Of a stretch of DNA of 59,124 nt, positions 50,815 through 59,124 are shown in pieces. Source of the DNA: an uncultured Flaviramulus sp. (GTDB lineage Bacteria; Bacteroidota; Bacteroidia; Flavobacteriales; Flavobacteriaceae); assembly GCA_947487155.1 (NCBI GenBank), contig CANKVS010000023.1:1-59124 (forward strand). Direction: 5' to 3'. The translations under genes were made by a program, and so were the position numbers. The notes beneath the pieces were generated by a model. The model saw only the letters and a program-made list of their open reading frames with translations. It was not told the DNA's origin and did not search any database. Position 1 is the first letter of the stretch. Every line of letters begins with the position of its first letter.

Positions 50815-51489
50815 ATGGATTACGGAAAAGAATTTGAAAAATTCGCTATAAAAGATCAAGGGATTAGCAGCACATATTACAACAAAATTATGAGTAGTAT
50901 GTACCCTGAAAACATGACACCATATATTATTGAAGAACGCCAATTAAATGTTTCTCAACTAGACGTTTTTTCTCGTTTAATGATGGATCGTATACTTTTC
51001 TTAGGCACAGGAATTAATGATAATATTGCTAATATTGTTCAAGCACAATTATTGTTTTTAGAAAGTGTAGATGCCTCAAAAGACATTCAAATTTACATTA
51101 ACTCTCCTGGAGGCAGTGTTTATGCTGGACTTGGAATTTACGACACCATGCAGTTTATAAAACCAGATGTAGCGACTATCTGTACAGGTATGGCAGCATC
51201 TATGGGCGCTGTTTTGTTGTGCGCAGGAGCCAAAGGAAAACGTAGTGGGCTACCGCATTCTAGAGTTATGATTCATCAACCACTTGGTGGCGCGCAAGGA
51301 CAAGCTAGCGATATCGAAATTACAGCTCGCGAAATTCTTATCTTAAAGGAAGAATTGTATAAAATTATTAGTAAGCATTCAGGACAAAGTTACGACAAAG
51401 TATACGAAGATAGTGATAGAGATTACTGGATGAAAGCCGATAAAGCCAAGGAGTATGGTATGATTGACGAGATTCTAGCACGTAATTAA
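50815..51489 (+). CDS. clpP: ATP-dependent Clp protease proteolytic subunit
   Basis: A 224-residue serine protease. The catalytic Ser is in [19 protein letters not shown], His in [20 protein letters not shown], and Asp in the DRDYWM region. The N-terminus [20 protein letters not shown] is longer than in E. coli and probably includes a processed propeptide. It forms the 14-mer core that works with ClpX, encoded 75 bases downstream. Confidence 0.96.
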   Translation: MDYGKEFEKFAIKDQGISSTYYNKIMSSMYPENMTPYIIEERQLNVSQLDVFSRLMMDRILFLGTGINDNIANIVQAQLLFLESVDASKDIQIYINSPGGSVYAGLGIYDTMQFIKPDVATICTGMAASMGAVLLCAGAKGKRSGLPHSRVMIHQPLGGAQGQASDIEITAREILILKEELYKIISKHSGQSYDKVYEDSDRDYWMKADKAKEYGMIDEILARN

Positions 51490-51564
51490 ATAAAAAATTG
51501 TAATTTTATAGAATTCTTATAAAGGGATTTATACTTATTCTACCCCTCTTAAATAAAACGATTA

Positions 51565-52797
51565 ATGGCAAAGGAAGAATTAGAATGTTCGTTTTGTGGG
51601 CGTAAAAAGCCAGAAACAAACCTATTAATAGCAGGTTTAGATGCACATATATGCGATAGATGTATTGAACAAGCACATGGAATTGTTGTTGAAGAATCTA
51701 AGCAAAGTGATAGTAGTGATTTATCTGCAGAATTAAAACTTCGCAAACCTCAGCAAATTAAAAATTTTCTTGATGAATATATTATAGGACAAGGTATGAC
51801 TAAAAAAGTCATGTCTGTTGCTGTATATAATCACTACAAACGGTTATTACAACCACCTTCAAATGATGATATTGAAATTCAAAAGTCTAATATCATTATG
51901 GTTGGTCAAACAGGAACAGGAAAAACATTAATGGCAAAAACTGTTGCCAGAATGCTAAATGTTCCATTAGCAATTGTAGATGCTACAGTTTTAACAGAAG
52001 CTGGTTATGTAGGTGAAGATGTTGAAAGTATTTTAACGCGTTTATTACAAGCTGCCGATTACAATTTAGAAAAGGCCGAAAAGGGTATTGTTTTTATTGA
52101 TGAAATAGATAAAATTGCTAGAAAAAGTGATAACCCGTCAATTACCCGCGATGTTTCTGGAGAAGGTGTTCAGCAAGCGCTATTAAAATTATTAGAAGGA
52201 ACTGTTGTTAACGTCCCACCAAAAGGAGGGCGTAAACACCCAGATCAAAAATTTATTGAAGTAAATACAGAAAATATTTTATTTATAGCTGGTGGAGCTT
52301 TTGATGGTATTGAGCGTGTTATCTCCAAACGATTAAATATGCAAGCTGTTGGTTACAGTGCTTCAATTTCAGATGATGTTGTAGACCAAAATAACTTACT
52401 ACAATATATTATTCCTAAAGATTTAAAAGATTTTGGATTAATACCCGAAATAATTGGTCGTCTTCCAGTGTTAACATACATGGACCCTTTAGATGCAGAT
52501 ACCTTAAGAGCAATTCTTACCGAACCTAAAAATGCCATTATCAAACAATACAAAAAATTATTTACGATGGATGACATAGAATTTAGCATCACCGATGGCG
52601 CTTTAGATTTTATTGTTGGTAAAGCTATTGAATACAAGCTTGGAGCCAGAGGTTTACGCTCGTTATGCGAAGAAATTTTAACCGATGCGATGTTTGAATT
52701 ACCTAGTAGTAATGACAAAAAACTTAATGTTACCAAAGCTTACGCAGAAGGAAAATTAACAAAAACAACTATTAAGAAACTTAAAGCTGTTTCATAA
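51565..52797 (+). CDS. clpX: ATP-dependent Clp protease ATP-binding subunit ClpX
   Basis: A 410-residue AAA+ unfoldase. The N-terminal zinc-binding domain has [10 protein letters not shown] and HICDRC (four Cys). Walker A is [20 protein letters not shown], Walker B is [19 protein letters not shown], and the arginine-finger/sensor region is [20 protein letters not shown]. It feeds unfolded substrates to ClpP. An intrinsic terminator follows. Confidence 0.96.
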   Translation: MAKEELECSFCGRKKPETNLLIAGLDAHICDRCIEQAHGIVVEESKQSDSSDLSAELKLRKPQQIKNFLDEYIIGQGMTKKVMSVAVYNHYKRLLQPPSNDDIEIQKSNIIMVGQTGTGKTLMAKTVARMLNVPLAIVDATVLTEAGYVGEDVESILTRLLQAADYNLEKAEKGIVFIDEIDKIARKSDNPSITRDVSGEGVQQALLKLLEGTVVNVPPKGGRKHPDQKFIEVNTENILFIAGGAFDGIERVISKRLNMQAVGYSASISDDVVDQNNLLQYIIPKDLKDFGLIPEIIGRLPVLTYMDPLDADTLRAILTEPKNAIIKQYKKLFTMDDIEFSITDGALDFIVGKAIEYKLGARGLRSLCEEILTDAMFELPSSNDKKLNVTKAYAEGKLTKTTIKKLKAVS

Positions 52798-52828
52798 ATT
52801 ACGTTTTGTTTTATAAATTATATTAAAG

Positions 52829-52856
52829 CCATTTACTTAGTCAAATGGTTTTTTTA
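52829..52856 (+). terminator. Intrinsic terminator after clpX
   Basis: CCATTT (52829-52834), 8-base loop, AAATGG (52843-52848), then T7. It separates clpX from the convergent carotenoid operon. Confidence 0.7.
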
Positions 52857-53534
52857 TTTTAATTGCTTAAAATATTGATACAATTGAATGTTAGAAAAAA
52901 CAAGTAACATGCCATAAACAGAATCTTCTATAGGGATATTACCAATTCTAATACCTAAATTTTCTGTATCGTTATACCAAACTATAGGTTCAATAAAAAA
53001 ACTCCCTGTTAAAATACCATTGCTTAAATAGAAAAAAGGAAAAATTAATGAATAGGAAAAATAGTGATAAGACAAATTAACCTTTTTAAACTTTAAATAA
53101 GCTAAAAATATTACCGTACTAAAAAATGTAATCGATGTATATAATTTATTGTAATTTATAATAGCAATAATAAATAACCCAAAAATAAACACATAACTTA
53201 TTATGGATTCTAATTTATTTAACGGATTGTTTTTAATGAGAGATTTTAGTGCGAAAAAAGTAAATACACAAGCATAAGGTATACATATAAAAAACAATAC
53301 CTCCTCAATTGGTAAGTTGCCAATGTATAATCCTGTTAAATAATCATCATTAAACCCCCAAACACCACTTTTTGTAAAGAAATAATCCCATATTAAAAAT
53401 ACTAAAGCAACAATAGTATTAGCTTTAAAAAAAGGTTTCCAATCTTTATAAAAAGCATATTTTGGGTAAAAACTAGCAAAAAAAGGAATTGCAACACAAG
53501 CTAAATCTACAAACAAATATGTATAAGATTTCAT
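52854..53534 (-). CDS. crtY: Lycopene cyclase (CrtYcd-type membrane enzyme)
   Basis: A 226-residue integral membrane protein of the fused CrtYc-CrtYd type, with two homologous halves. Each carries the diagnostic P-[IE]-E-[ED] motif: GNLPIEEVLFFICIPYACVF in the N-half and GNIPIEDSVYGMLLVF in the C-half. It cyclises lycopene ends to beta-rings. The start at 53534 (MKSYTYL) overlaps the end of the hydroxylase gene by 4 bases. It is the last gene of the crt operon. Confidence 0.88.
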   Translation of the reverse strand: MKSYTYLFVDLACVAIPFFASFYPKYAFYKDWKPFFKANTIVALVFLIWDYFFTKSGVWGFNDDYLTGLYIGNLPIEEVLFFICIPYACVFTFFALKSLIKNNPLNKLESIISYVFIFGLFIIAIINYNKLYTSITFFSTVIFLAYLKFKKVNLSYHYFSYSLIFPFFYLSNGILTGSFFIEPIVWYNDTENLGIRIGNIPIEDSVYGMLLVFSNIQLYQYFKQLK

Positions 53535-53992
53535 TTGCGATTTATATTGAAATGGTATTTTTTTGGAACAAGTAGCATCCCGAAACATTCTCCATCATGC
53601 TTATTAAGATGTTTATGGTGTACTTTATGTGCTTTACGTAAAGCTAACAAATAGTTGTTCTTAGTATTTTTAAACCATTTGAATCGCTGATGAATAAGTA
53701 CATCATGAATTAAAAAATACGTAATTCCATAAAAAAGAATACCTAAACCTATAAAGAACAAATAGTTTAAATAGGGAGAGACACCAAAATAAAACAAGGT
53801 AATACTAGGAATAGCAAAAATTATAAAGAATGCATCATTTTTCTCAAAAATATTCGAATATTTTGGCTGATGATGATCTTCATGCAAATACCATAAAAAC
53901 CCATGCATTACATATTTATGCGTTAACCATGTTACCACTTCCATTAATAAAAATGTAACCAGTGTTATAATTATAAAAAGTATAATATTCAT
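53531..53992 (-). CDS. crtZ: Beta-carotene hydroxylase
   Basis: A 153-residue fatty-acid-hydroxylase-superfamily enzyme. The His clusters that bind the di-iron centre are visible: THKYVMHGFLWYLHEDHH, HDVLIH and KAHKVHHKHLNKHDGECFGM. It adds 3-hydroxyls to beta-carotene, giving zeaxanthin. The gene order crtB-crtZ-crtY with tight or overlapping junctions implies one transcript. Confidence 0.92.
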   Translation of the reverse strand: MNIILFIIITLVTFLLMEVVTWLTHKYVMHGFLWYLHEDHHQPKYSNIFEKNDAFFIIFAIPSITLFYFGVSPYLNYLFFIGLGILFYGITYFLIHDVLIHQRFKWFKNTKNNYLLALRKAHKVHHKHLNKHDGECFGMLLVPKKYHFNINRK

Positions 53993-54033
53993 GTTTAAAC
54001 AATATGTTGTAAGTTATATTTTTTATTTAAAAT

Positions 54034-54870
54034 TTAAAACGCATTTAACTTATATCTTATATACGATTTTGTTAGTATATAAAATTTTGTTGAATTTGAT
54101 ATTCGAACTCGTTCATTTAATATTTTTTTCGAATCGGTTTTTTTTAATTTTTTTAAAAGTTTTAAATAATACCTATAGGCAATGTAAACACCTAACCTAC
54201 TTTCTAAAGGGAGTTTAACAATGCCTTTATAAGCTTCATTTAAATCGAATTCAATTTCAGTTATAATATCTTTTTTTATAGAATTATTAAGTGTATTATT
54301 TGCTAGGTTAGGAAAGTATGATCGTCCTAAGTTTTCAATATCATCTTTTATATCTCTAAGGAAATTTACTTTTTGAAATGCAGATCCTAAGTATTTAGCA
54401 GACTTTTTTAATTCATTAAACTTTTCATCATTATTATTAACAAACACCCTTAAGCACATAAGCCCAACTACATCTGCCGAACCATAAATGTAGTTTTCAT
54501 AAGCTTCTTTAGTTGTATAGTTTGTTATTTTTAAATCGGCTTCCATTCGTTTTAAAAAATCAACAGCATAAGAATACAGGTTATACTTATGTACTACTTC
54601 TTGAAACGAATTTATTATTGGGTTTAAACTTATCTTTCTTTTTAATGATTTATTATATTCTTCAGCAAATTCGTAAAAAAGTTCCTCTTGGTTATAATTT
54701 TCAAAAGAATCAACAATTTCATCAGCATAACGTACAAAACCATAAATAGCATAAATAGCTGGACGAATAGACGGTGCGAATAATTTAATACCCAATGAAA
54801 ACGAGGTACTATATGCGTTTGTAACAACTTTGCTACACTTAAGGCTAGAGGTATCAAATAATGCTTTCAT
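54034..54870 (-). CDS. crtB: Phytoene synthase
   Basis: A 278-residue trans-prenyltransferase that joins two GGPP to phytoene. First Asp-rich motif in YGFVRYADEIVDSF, second in FLRDIKDDIENLGRSYFP, and GSADVVGLMCLRVF between them. It starts 3 bases after the crtI stop. Confidence 0.94.
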   Translation of the reverse strand: MKALFDTSSLKCSKVVTNAYSTSFSLGIKLFAPSIRPAIYAIYGFVRYADEIVDSFENYNQEELFYEFAEEYNKSLKRKISLNPIINSFQEVVHKYNLYSYAVDFLKRMEADLKITNYTTKEAYENYIYGSADVVGLMCLRVFVNNNDEKFNELKKSAKYLGSAFQKVNFLRDIKDDIENLGRSYFPNLANNTLNNSIKKDIITEIEFDLNEAYKGIVKLPLESRLGVYIAYRYYLKLLKKLKKTDSKKILNERVRISNSTKFYILTKSYIRYKLNAF

Positions 54871-54873
54871 ACT

Positions 54874-56340
54874 TTACGATGTATATTTTAAAATTAAATC
54901 GCTAACTATTTTTCCAGAGATTAACGATGGTGGCACTCCAGGTCCTGGAACAGTTAATTGCCCACAGAAATACAAATTGTCTACTTTTTTACTTTTTAAT
55001 TTAGGTCTTAAAACATGTGTTTGCCTTAGCGTATTTGCTAATCCGTACGCATTACCTTTATAAGAATTGTAATCGTCTTTAAAATTTTGAACACAGTAAG
55101 ACTCTTTAAACAGAATATCATTTTTTATAGATTCGCCTGTGATAGATTCAATGCGTTCTATAAGTTGATTAAAATAATGATCTCTAATTTGCGGCGTATC
55201 TTTACTATTTGGCGCAATGGGTATTAAAAATATAGCTGCTTCTTTTCCTTTTGGTGCTACAGAATTATCTGTTATACTAGGGAAACTGGCATAGAACAAT
55301 GGTTTTTCTGCCCACTCTTTAGTATCATATATTGTTTTGGCATGCACATCAAAATCAGTATCAAAAAATAATGTATGGTGCGATACGTTTTTTATCTTTT
55401 TGTTAAACCCAACATAAAACAGCAATGCAGATGGCGCAAAGGTTTTTTTATTCCAATACGTTTCAGAATATTGTCGTAATTGTTTTGGTAACAGCGTCTC
55501 TGTATGGTAATAATCTGCTCCACTTAAAAGAATATCGCAATTGTAGTATTGATTATCTGTTTTTACTCCTATTACTTTTTTATTTTCAATATGAATATTT
55601 TTTACAGCACTATTCGTTATAATTTCTACACCTAAACTTTTTGCAAGTGTAGTTATACCTTTAACAACTTCATACATTCCCCCTTTTGGGTGCCATGTTC
55701 CTAATTTAAAATCGGCATAATTCATAAAATTATAGAATGATGGCGTATTACTAGGTTTGGCTCCAAGAAAAAGCACTGGAAATTCTAATATTTTTCGAAG
55801 TTTTTCGTTTTTAACATATCCTGAAACTTGCTTTTTAATAGTTAAAACAAATTCATAAAGTTTTAAAATAGTTTTTTTATTTATAATTTCAAAAACATGT
55901 TCTCCTGGTTTATAAACCAAATCTTTAATTGCTATATTATAGTTTCTATTTGCCTTATTTATAAAATTTTGTAATTTCTCACCACTTCCTTTTTCAATTT
56001 GATTAAAGGTTTCTTTTATGTCTTCAAACGTATTAGATATACTAATTGAATCGTTTTTGCAAAAATAAACTTGATAGGCAGGGTTTAATTTGTTTAATGA
56101 ATAAAAATTATTTGTAGACGTATTGAAGTCATTGAAAAAACGCTCAAACACATCTGGCATCCAGTAAAATGTAGGGCCAATATCAAAAGTAAAGCCTTCT
56201 TTTTTTAGTTGTCTTGCTCTCCCTCCAATTGTTTTATTTTTTTCTAAAACTGTTACGTCAAACCCAGCTTTTGCTAAATAGCAAGATGCAGATAATGACG
56301 AAAAGCCTGAACCAATAATAACAATTTTAGTACGCTTCAT
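54874..56340 (-). CDS. crtI: Phytoene desaturase (CrtI type)
   Basis: A 488-residue FAD enzyme. N-terminal Rossmann motif KIVIIGSGFSSLSASCYLAK (GxGxxS) with KNKTIGGRARQL, central GPTFYWMPDVFERFF, and C-terminal FCGQLTVPGPGVPPSLISGK (FAD-binding). It desaturates phytoene stepwise to lycopene. It is the first gene of the crt run; the upstream gap holds the fasciclin gene's terminator. Confidence 0.95.
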   Translation of the reverse strand: MKRTKIVIIGSGFSSLSASCYLAKAGFDVTVLEKNKTIGGRARQLKKEGFTFDIGPTFYWMPDVFERFFNDFNTSTNNFYSLNKLNPAYQVYFCKNDSISISNTFEDIKETFNQIEKGSGEKLQNFINKANRNYNIAIKDLVYKPGEHVFEIINKKTILKLYEFVLTIKKQVSGYVKNEKLRKILEFPVLFLGAKPSNTPSFYNFMNYADFKLGTWHPKGGMYEVVKGITTLAKSLGVEIITNSAVKNIHIENKKVIGVKTDNQYYNCDILLSGADYYHTETLLPKQLRQYSETYWNKKTFAPSALLFYVGFNKKIKNVSHHTLFFDTDFDVHAKTIYDTKEWAEKPLFYASFPSITDNSVAPKGKEAAIFLIPIAPNSKDTPQIRDHYFNQLIERIESITGESIKNDILFKESYCVQNFKDDYNSYKGNAYGLANTLRQTHVLRPKLKSKKVDNLYFCGQLTVPGPGVPPSLISGKIVSDLILKYTS

Positions 56341-56374
56341 TTTTACAAAAATTTATCATCAATAATTTTTAATT

Positions 56375-56411
56375 AAAATAAACCGGCAACATATAAATAG
56401 TCTACCGGTTT
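56375..56411 (-). terminator. Intrinsic terminator after the fasciclin gene
   Basis: Read leftward: AAACCGG, 18-base loop, CCGGTTT, then ATTTTAATT. It lies about 37 bases past the fasciclin stop. Confidence 0.6.
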
Positions 56412-56447
56412 AAACCAACTATTAAACCAACTAATCAAACCAAACTT

Positions 56448-57926
56448 TTACATTAAAGCATCCACAACTGCTTGTGGTAAAATAATTTTATTTATAATAT
56501 GAACAACTCCATTTTGTACTGCATTATTTGCTCCTGTAACTTCTGCATCAGTAGCTGTAGCGTCTTGAATAAACACACCGCCTGTTAAATTTATAGTTAT
56601 CGATTCACCTTGTGCGGTTTCTATCATTTGTCCTTCAGATAAATTTGTTGAGTAAGCTGCTATTCCTGAAACTACATGGTATTTTAATATATCTGCTAAA
56701 AGGGTTTTCTCTTCTGGTGTATTAAAATCTGCTAAACTATTATAATCATCTCCTAAAGTATTTAACAAATCTGTAAACGCTTGATTGGTTGGCGCAAATA
56801 CTGTAAATGGCCCTTCTGTTTGTAATAAATCTACCAAACCTGCATCGGCTTGTATTAATGCATCTACTAATAAACTTAAATCTCCTACACTTTGTGCTAA
56901 TTCTACAATATTTGGCGTTAAAGCATCTATTGCAGACTGCGGAAGTATTACCTTATTTATAATATGAACAACTCCATTTTGTGCCGCGTTATTTGCTCCT
57001 GTAACTTCTGCATCGTCTATAAATACACCTCCTGTTAAGCTTACGGTAACCGATTCACCTTGTGCAGTTTCTATCATTTGTCCTTCAGATAAATCTGTTG
57101 AGTAAGCTGCTATTCCTGAAACTACATGGTATTTTAATATATCTGCTAAAAGGGTTTTCTCTTCTGGTGTATCAAAATCTGCTAAACTATTATAATCATC
57201 TCCTAGAGTATCTAACAAATCTGCAAACGCTTGATTGGTTGGTGCAAATACTGTAAATGGTCCTTCTGTTTGTAATAAATCTACCAAACCTGCATCAACT
57301 TGTATTAATGCATCTACCAATAAACTTAAATCTCCTACACTTTGTGCTAACTCTACAATATTTGGTCTTAATCCATTAACCACACTTTCTGGTAAAAGAA
57401 CTTTATTAATAATATGTACAACTCCATTACTAACAATTCCATTTGGAGCAATTACTTCGGCATCAACATCGGTAGCATCAACTATAAAAACTCCCCCATC
57501 TAAACTAATAGTAATAGATTCACCTTGTAATGCTGTGTCTATGGTTTGTTCATCAGACAAATCTGAAGATAAAGCTTCAACTCCTGAAATCACATGATAC
57601 TTTAATATATCTGCTAAAAGCATTTTTTCTTCGGCAGTGTCAAAATCAGCTAAACTGCTATAGTCATCACCTAAGGCATCTAATAAATCTGAAAATGCTT
57701 GATTGGTTGGTGCAAATACTGTAAACGGTCCGTTTGTTTGTAACAACTCTACCAAACCTGCATCGGCTTGAACTAAAGCAGCTACTAACGAACTTAAATC
57801 TGTTGTTGCTTGTGCAGCTTCAACAATGTTGGAAAGTTGTACAGGAACATCATCGTCATCATTGCTACAAGAAATTGTAAAAAATGATAAACATAAAATA
57901 ATAATTAATTGAATTCTTGTTTTCAT
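56448..57926 (-). CDS. Triple fasciclin (FAS1) domain lipoprotein
   Basis: A 492-residue lipoprotein (MKTRIQLIIILCLSFFTISC, then acidic DDDD). Three FAS1 domains at about 30-175, 185-330 and 340-490 each carry GPFTVFAPTNQAF and ILKYHV-type H-box motifs. Domains 2 and 3 are nearly identical even in DNA, a recent duplication with a period of about 450 bases. FAS1 proteins mediate adhesion; in flavobacteria they often sit next to carotenoid and B12-type MerR genes. It has a perfect consensus promoter. Confidence 0.92.
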   Translation of the reverse strand: MKTRIQLIIILCLSFFTISCSNDDDDVPVQLSNIVEAAQATTDLSSLVAALVQADAGLVELLQTNGPFTVFAPTNQAFSDLLDALGDDYSSLADFDTAEEKMLLADILKYHVISGVEALSSDLSDEQTIDTALQGESITISLDGGVFIVDATDVDAEVIAPNGIVSNGVVHIINKVLLPESVVNGLRPNIVELAQSVGDLSLLVDALIQVDAGLVDLLQTEGPFTVFAPTNQAFADLLDTLGDDYNSLADFDTPEEKTLLADILKYHVVSGIAAYSTDLSEGQMIETAQGESVTVSLTGGVFIDDAEVTGANNAAQNGVVHIINKVILPQSAIDALTPNIVELAQSVGDLSLLVDALIQADAGLVDLLQTEGPFTVFAPTNQAFTDLLNTLGDDYNSLADFNTPEEKTLLADILKYHVVSGIAAYSTNLSEGQMIETAQGESITINLTGGVFIQDATATDAEVTGANNAVQNGVVHIINKIILPQAVVDALM

Positions 57927-57956
57927 AATGTCTAAGTTTTTATATTAATAATTAGA

Positions 57957-57987
57957 CAAATATATAAATCATTTTTAATTTGTCAAA
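57957..57987 (-). promoter_or_regulatory. Perfect consensus promoter of the fasciclin gene
   Basis: On the minus strand TTTG (57984-57987), a 19-base spacer, and TATATTTG (57957-57964) match the consensus exactly. GACAAAT and ATTTGTC (57955-57961, 57978-57984) form an inverted repeat that covers the -7 box and reaches the edge of the -33 box. Confidence 0.75.
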
Positions 57988-58059
57988 CTTTTTTATATAT
58001 TTTTTAGACAAAAAAGTTATTACTTTTAAAATTTCATTAGAATAACTCGTTTATTTGTT

Positions 58060-58067
58060 TAACTTTG
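58060..58067 (+). promoter_or_regulatory. TAACTTTG -7 element of the MerR-type regulator
   Basis: TAnnTTTG match 18 bases before the ATG at 58086, so the leader would be very short. The -33 region is weak. AGACAAA/TTAGACA-like strings recur in this gap (57955, 58007, 58081) and could be regulator sites. Confidence 0.4.
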
Positions 58068-58085
58068 CTTATCAAATAGTTAGAC

Positions 58086-58955
58086 ATGAGTACATATACA
58101 ATGGCGCAAATTGTGGCTCTTACAGGCATAAAAGGACATACATTACGCAAGTGGGAAACGCGATATAGTTTTTTAGAACCAGGAAGAACTGATACTAACA
58201 TTAGATACTATTCAGACAGTCAATTAAAAAAACTACTCAACATTAGTGTACTAATGAGAAATGGTTTGCGGATTTCGAAAATAGATAAAATGACTGATGA
58301 TGAAATTCACAATTCTATTGCCAACAGCCTTATAAATTCTGAAGAAGATGACATTAGTGCACTCATGATAAGCATGCTAGAAATGGATGAGATTAAATTT
58401 GATCGCATTATTAAATCTCAAATAATTAAGAATGGATTATTAACCACAACCACAAAAATTATTTATCCTTTTTTAAACCAAGTAGGGGTACTTTGGGGAA
58501 TTAATAAAGTTATTCCTGCTCAAGAACACTTTGTTTCTAGTTTAATAAAACAAAAAATTTTTGCAACAATTGATCTTTTACCATTACCCCAAAAAGAAGC
58601 ACCATCAATATTGATGTTTTTACCTGAAAACGAACATCATGAAATTGGATTACTATTAGCCTATTATATTGCAAAAGAGTTAGGTTGGAGGGTCTATTAT
58701 TTAGGACCAAATGTTCCTGTTGAAAATATAAAACAAGTCATACAAGAGGTTAACCCTAAAGCAATGCTAACCATGTTTGTAACACCTACTAGACATAAAA
58801 TTGAATCTCAAGTTGAGCACATTTTAGAACAGGGTAATATTCCTCTATTTGTTTCAGGAAACCAAATCATATTTGAAAATGTAAAAAACAAAAACCTAAT
58901 TCAGCTATTGAGTCCTGAAGATTTAATAACGCATTTAAATCGTTTAAAAAAATAA
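58086..58955 (+). CDS. MerR-family regulator with B12-binding domain (CarH-like)
   Basis: A 289-residue protein. A MerR helix-turn-helix (about 4-70) has the signature GIKGHTLRKWETRYSFLEPG. The next part is a four-helix bundle with W-x9-EH (WGINKVIPAQEH, about 136-148), the adenosylcobalamin cap motif. The C-terminal Rossmann-type B12 domain has the E-x-H-x2-G lower-ligand motif in ENEHHEIGLLL (about 182-187) and WRVYYLGPNVP. All expected binding residues are present, so a light-responsive B12 repressor like CarH is likely. The nearby crt genes and the divergent fasciclin gene are likely targets. Confidence 0.88.
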   Translation: MSTYTMAQIVALTGIKGHTLRKWETRYSFLEPGRTDTNIRYYSDSQLKKLLNISVLMRNGLRISKIDKMTDDEIHNSIANSLINSEEDDISALMISMLEMDEIKFDRIIKSQIIKNGLLTTTTKIIYPFLNQVGVLWGINKVIPAQEHFVSSLIKQKIFATIDLLPLPQKEAPSILMFLPENEHHEIGLLLAYYIAKELGWRVYYLGPNVPVENIKQVIQEVNPKAMLTMFVTPTRHKIESQVEHILEQGNIPLFVSGNQIIFENVKNKNLIQLLSPEDLITHLNRLKK

Positions 58956-59013
58956 TTTTTTGAACACCAACTGTTCTTTAGGTTGGATTTCAAGGATTTC
59001 AGATAAATCAAAA

Positions 59014-59046
59014 AACCCATACTAAATAACAGTATGGGTTTTATCT
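59014..59046. terminator. Bidirectional intrinsic terminator
   Basis: AACCCATACT (59014-59023), 7-base loop, AGTATGGGTT (59031-59040), with T-runs after it on both strands. It ends the regulator transcript and probably also one coming from the right. The remaining 80 bases show no gene that can be supported. Confidence 0.75.
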
Positions 59047-59124
59047 TGGCACTTTCAGGAGTAAGGTTAATTTTTAGAAACATAATGTTTTTAGGACTTT
59101 CCTTGATGAATATTTTAGGGTCAT

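Noticed and set aside
57235..57724. Plus-strand frames antisense to the fasciclin gene, repeated twice
   Set aside because: They recur only because the FAS1 domains are duplicated; composition mirrors the opposite coding strand.
56600..57750. Possible repeat array or CRISPR
   Set aside because: The repeats are about 450 bases long and encode FAS1 domains; there are no short regularly spaced repeats and no cas genes.
58901..59083. 60-codon minus-strand frame at the right end
   Set aside because: It runs through a strong bidirectional terminator hairpin and has no recognisable features.

Overview
The window is AT-rich DNA of a flavobacterium (Bacteroidota, family Flavobacteriaceae). This rests on promoters of the TTTG-N19-TAnnTTTG type, PorP/SprF and RemB-like genes (type IX secretion and gliding), a CtaB/subunit III/SCO/DUF420 oxidase block, a crtI-crtB-crtZ-crtY pigment block with a CarH-like regulator, and the nadK-DUF6089-uppS-bamA-ompH-ompH-murI envelope block. 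No rRNA, CRISPR array or replication origin was seen.

Region 1-5000 is accessory. It starts with a chimeric open frame made of an integrase-like N-terminus and an IS1182-type transposase piece, followed by a 36-codon fragment of the 5' end of dusA. Next comes a compact minus-strand cassette: a three-domain C39-like/VKOR/thioredoxin membrane protein, a double-glycine-leader peptide with six cysteines, and a TlpA-type lipoprotein. A likely small RNA with its own promoter and terminator lies on the opposite strand between the first two genes. An ISL3-type transposase remnant and two tRNA genes (Leu-TAA, Gly-GCC) close the region. The cassette reads as a system that exports and oxidatively folds a small cysteine-rich peptide, and is the best candidate here for an undescribed system.

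Region 5200-20140 is mostly core. It holds mutS, a TrmH-type RNA methyltransferase, a methyltransferase, a membrane-anchored protein in a cassette-like setting with inverted-repeat flanks, remB, a secreted metallo-beta-lactamase-fold hydrolase, and a cytochrome oxidase block (ctaB, two subunit III genes, subunit IV, a cysteine-less SCO-like protein, SCO, DUF420).

Region 20270-38460 holds a MacAB-TolC-type efflux operon, tsaB, an MscS channel, a DUF1304 protein, a YyaL-type thioredoxin protein, dodecin, an Nfu-type Fe-S scaffold, a PorP/SprF protein, a VWA lipoprotein, a SIMPL protein, a LytS/LytTR two-component pair and a gamma carbonic anhydrase.

Region 38550-52800 holds the envelope biogenesis block (murI, two ompH, bamA, uppS, DUF6089, nadK, CBS protein), then pdxJ, an alpha/beta hydrolase, a holin-like membrane protein, and the tig-clpP-clpX proteostasis cluster. 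Region 52850-58960 holds the carotenoid genes (lycopene cyclase, hydroxylase, phytoene synthase, phytoene desaturase), a triple-FAS1 lipoprotein, and a divergent MerR-type regulator with an apparently intact B12-binding, CarH-like sensor half. Short palindromic intergenic repeats of several families are scattered throughout, one of them apparently inside mutS.
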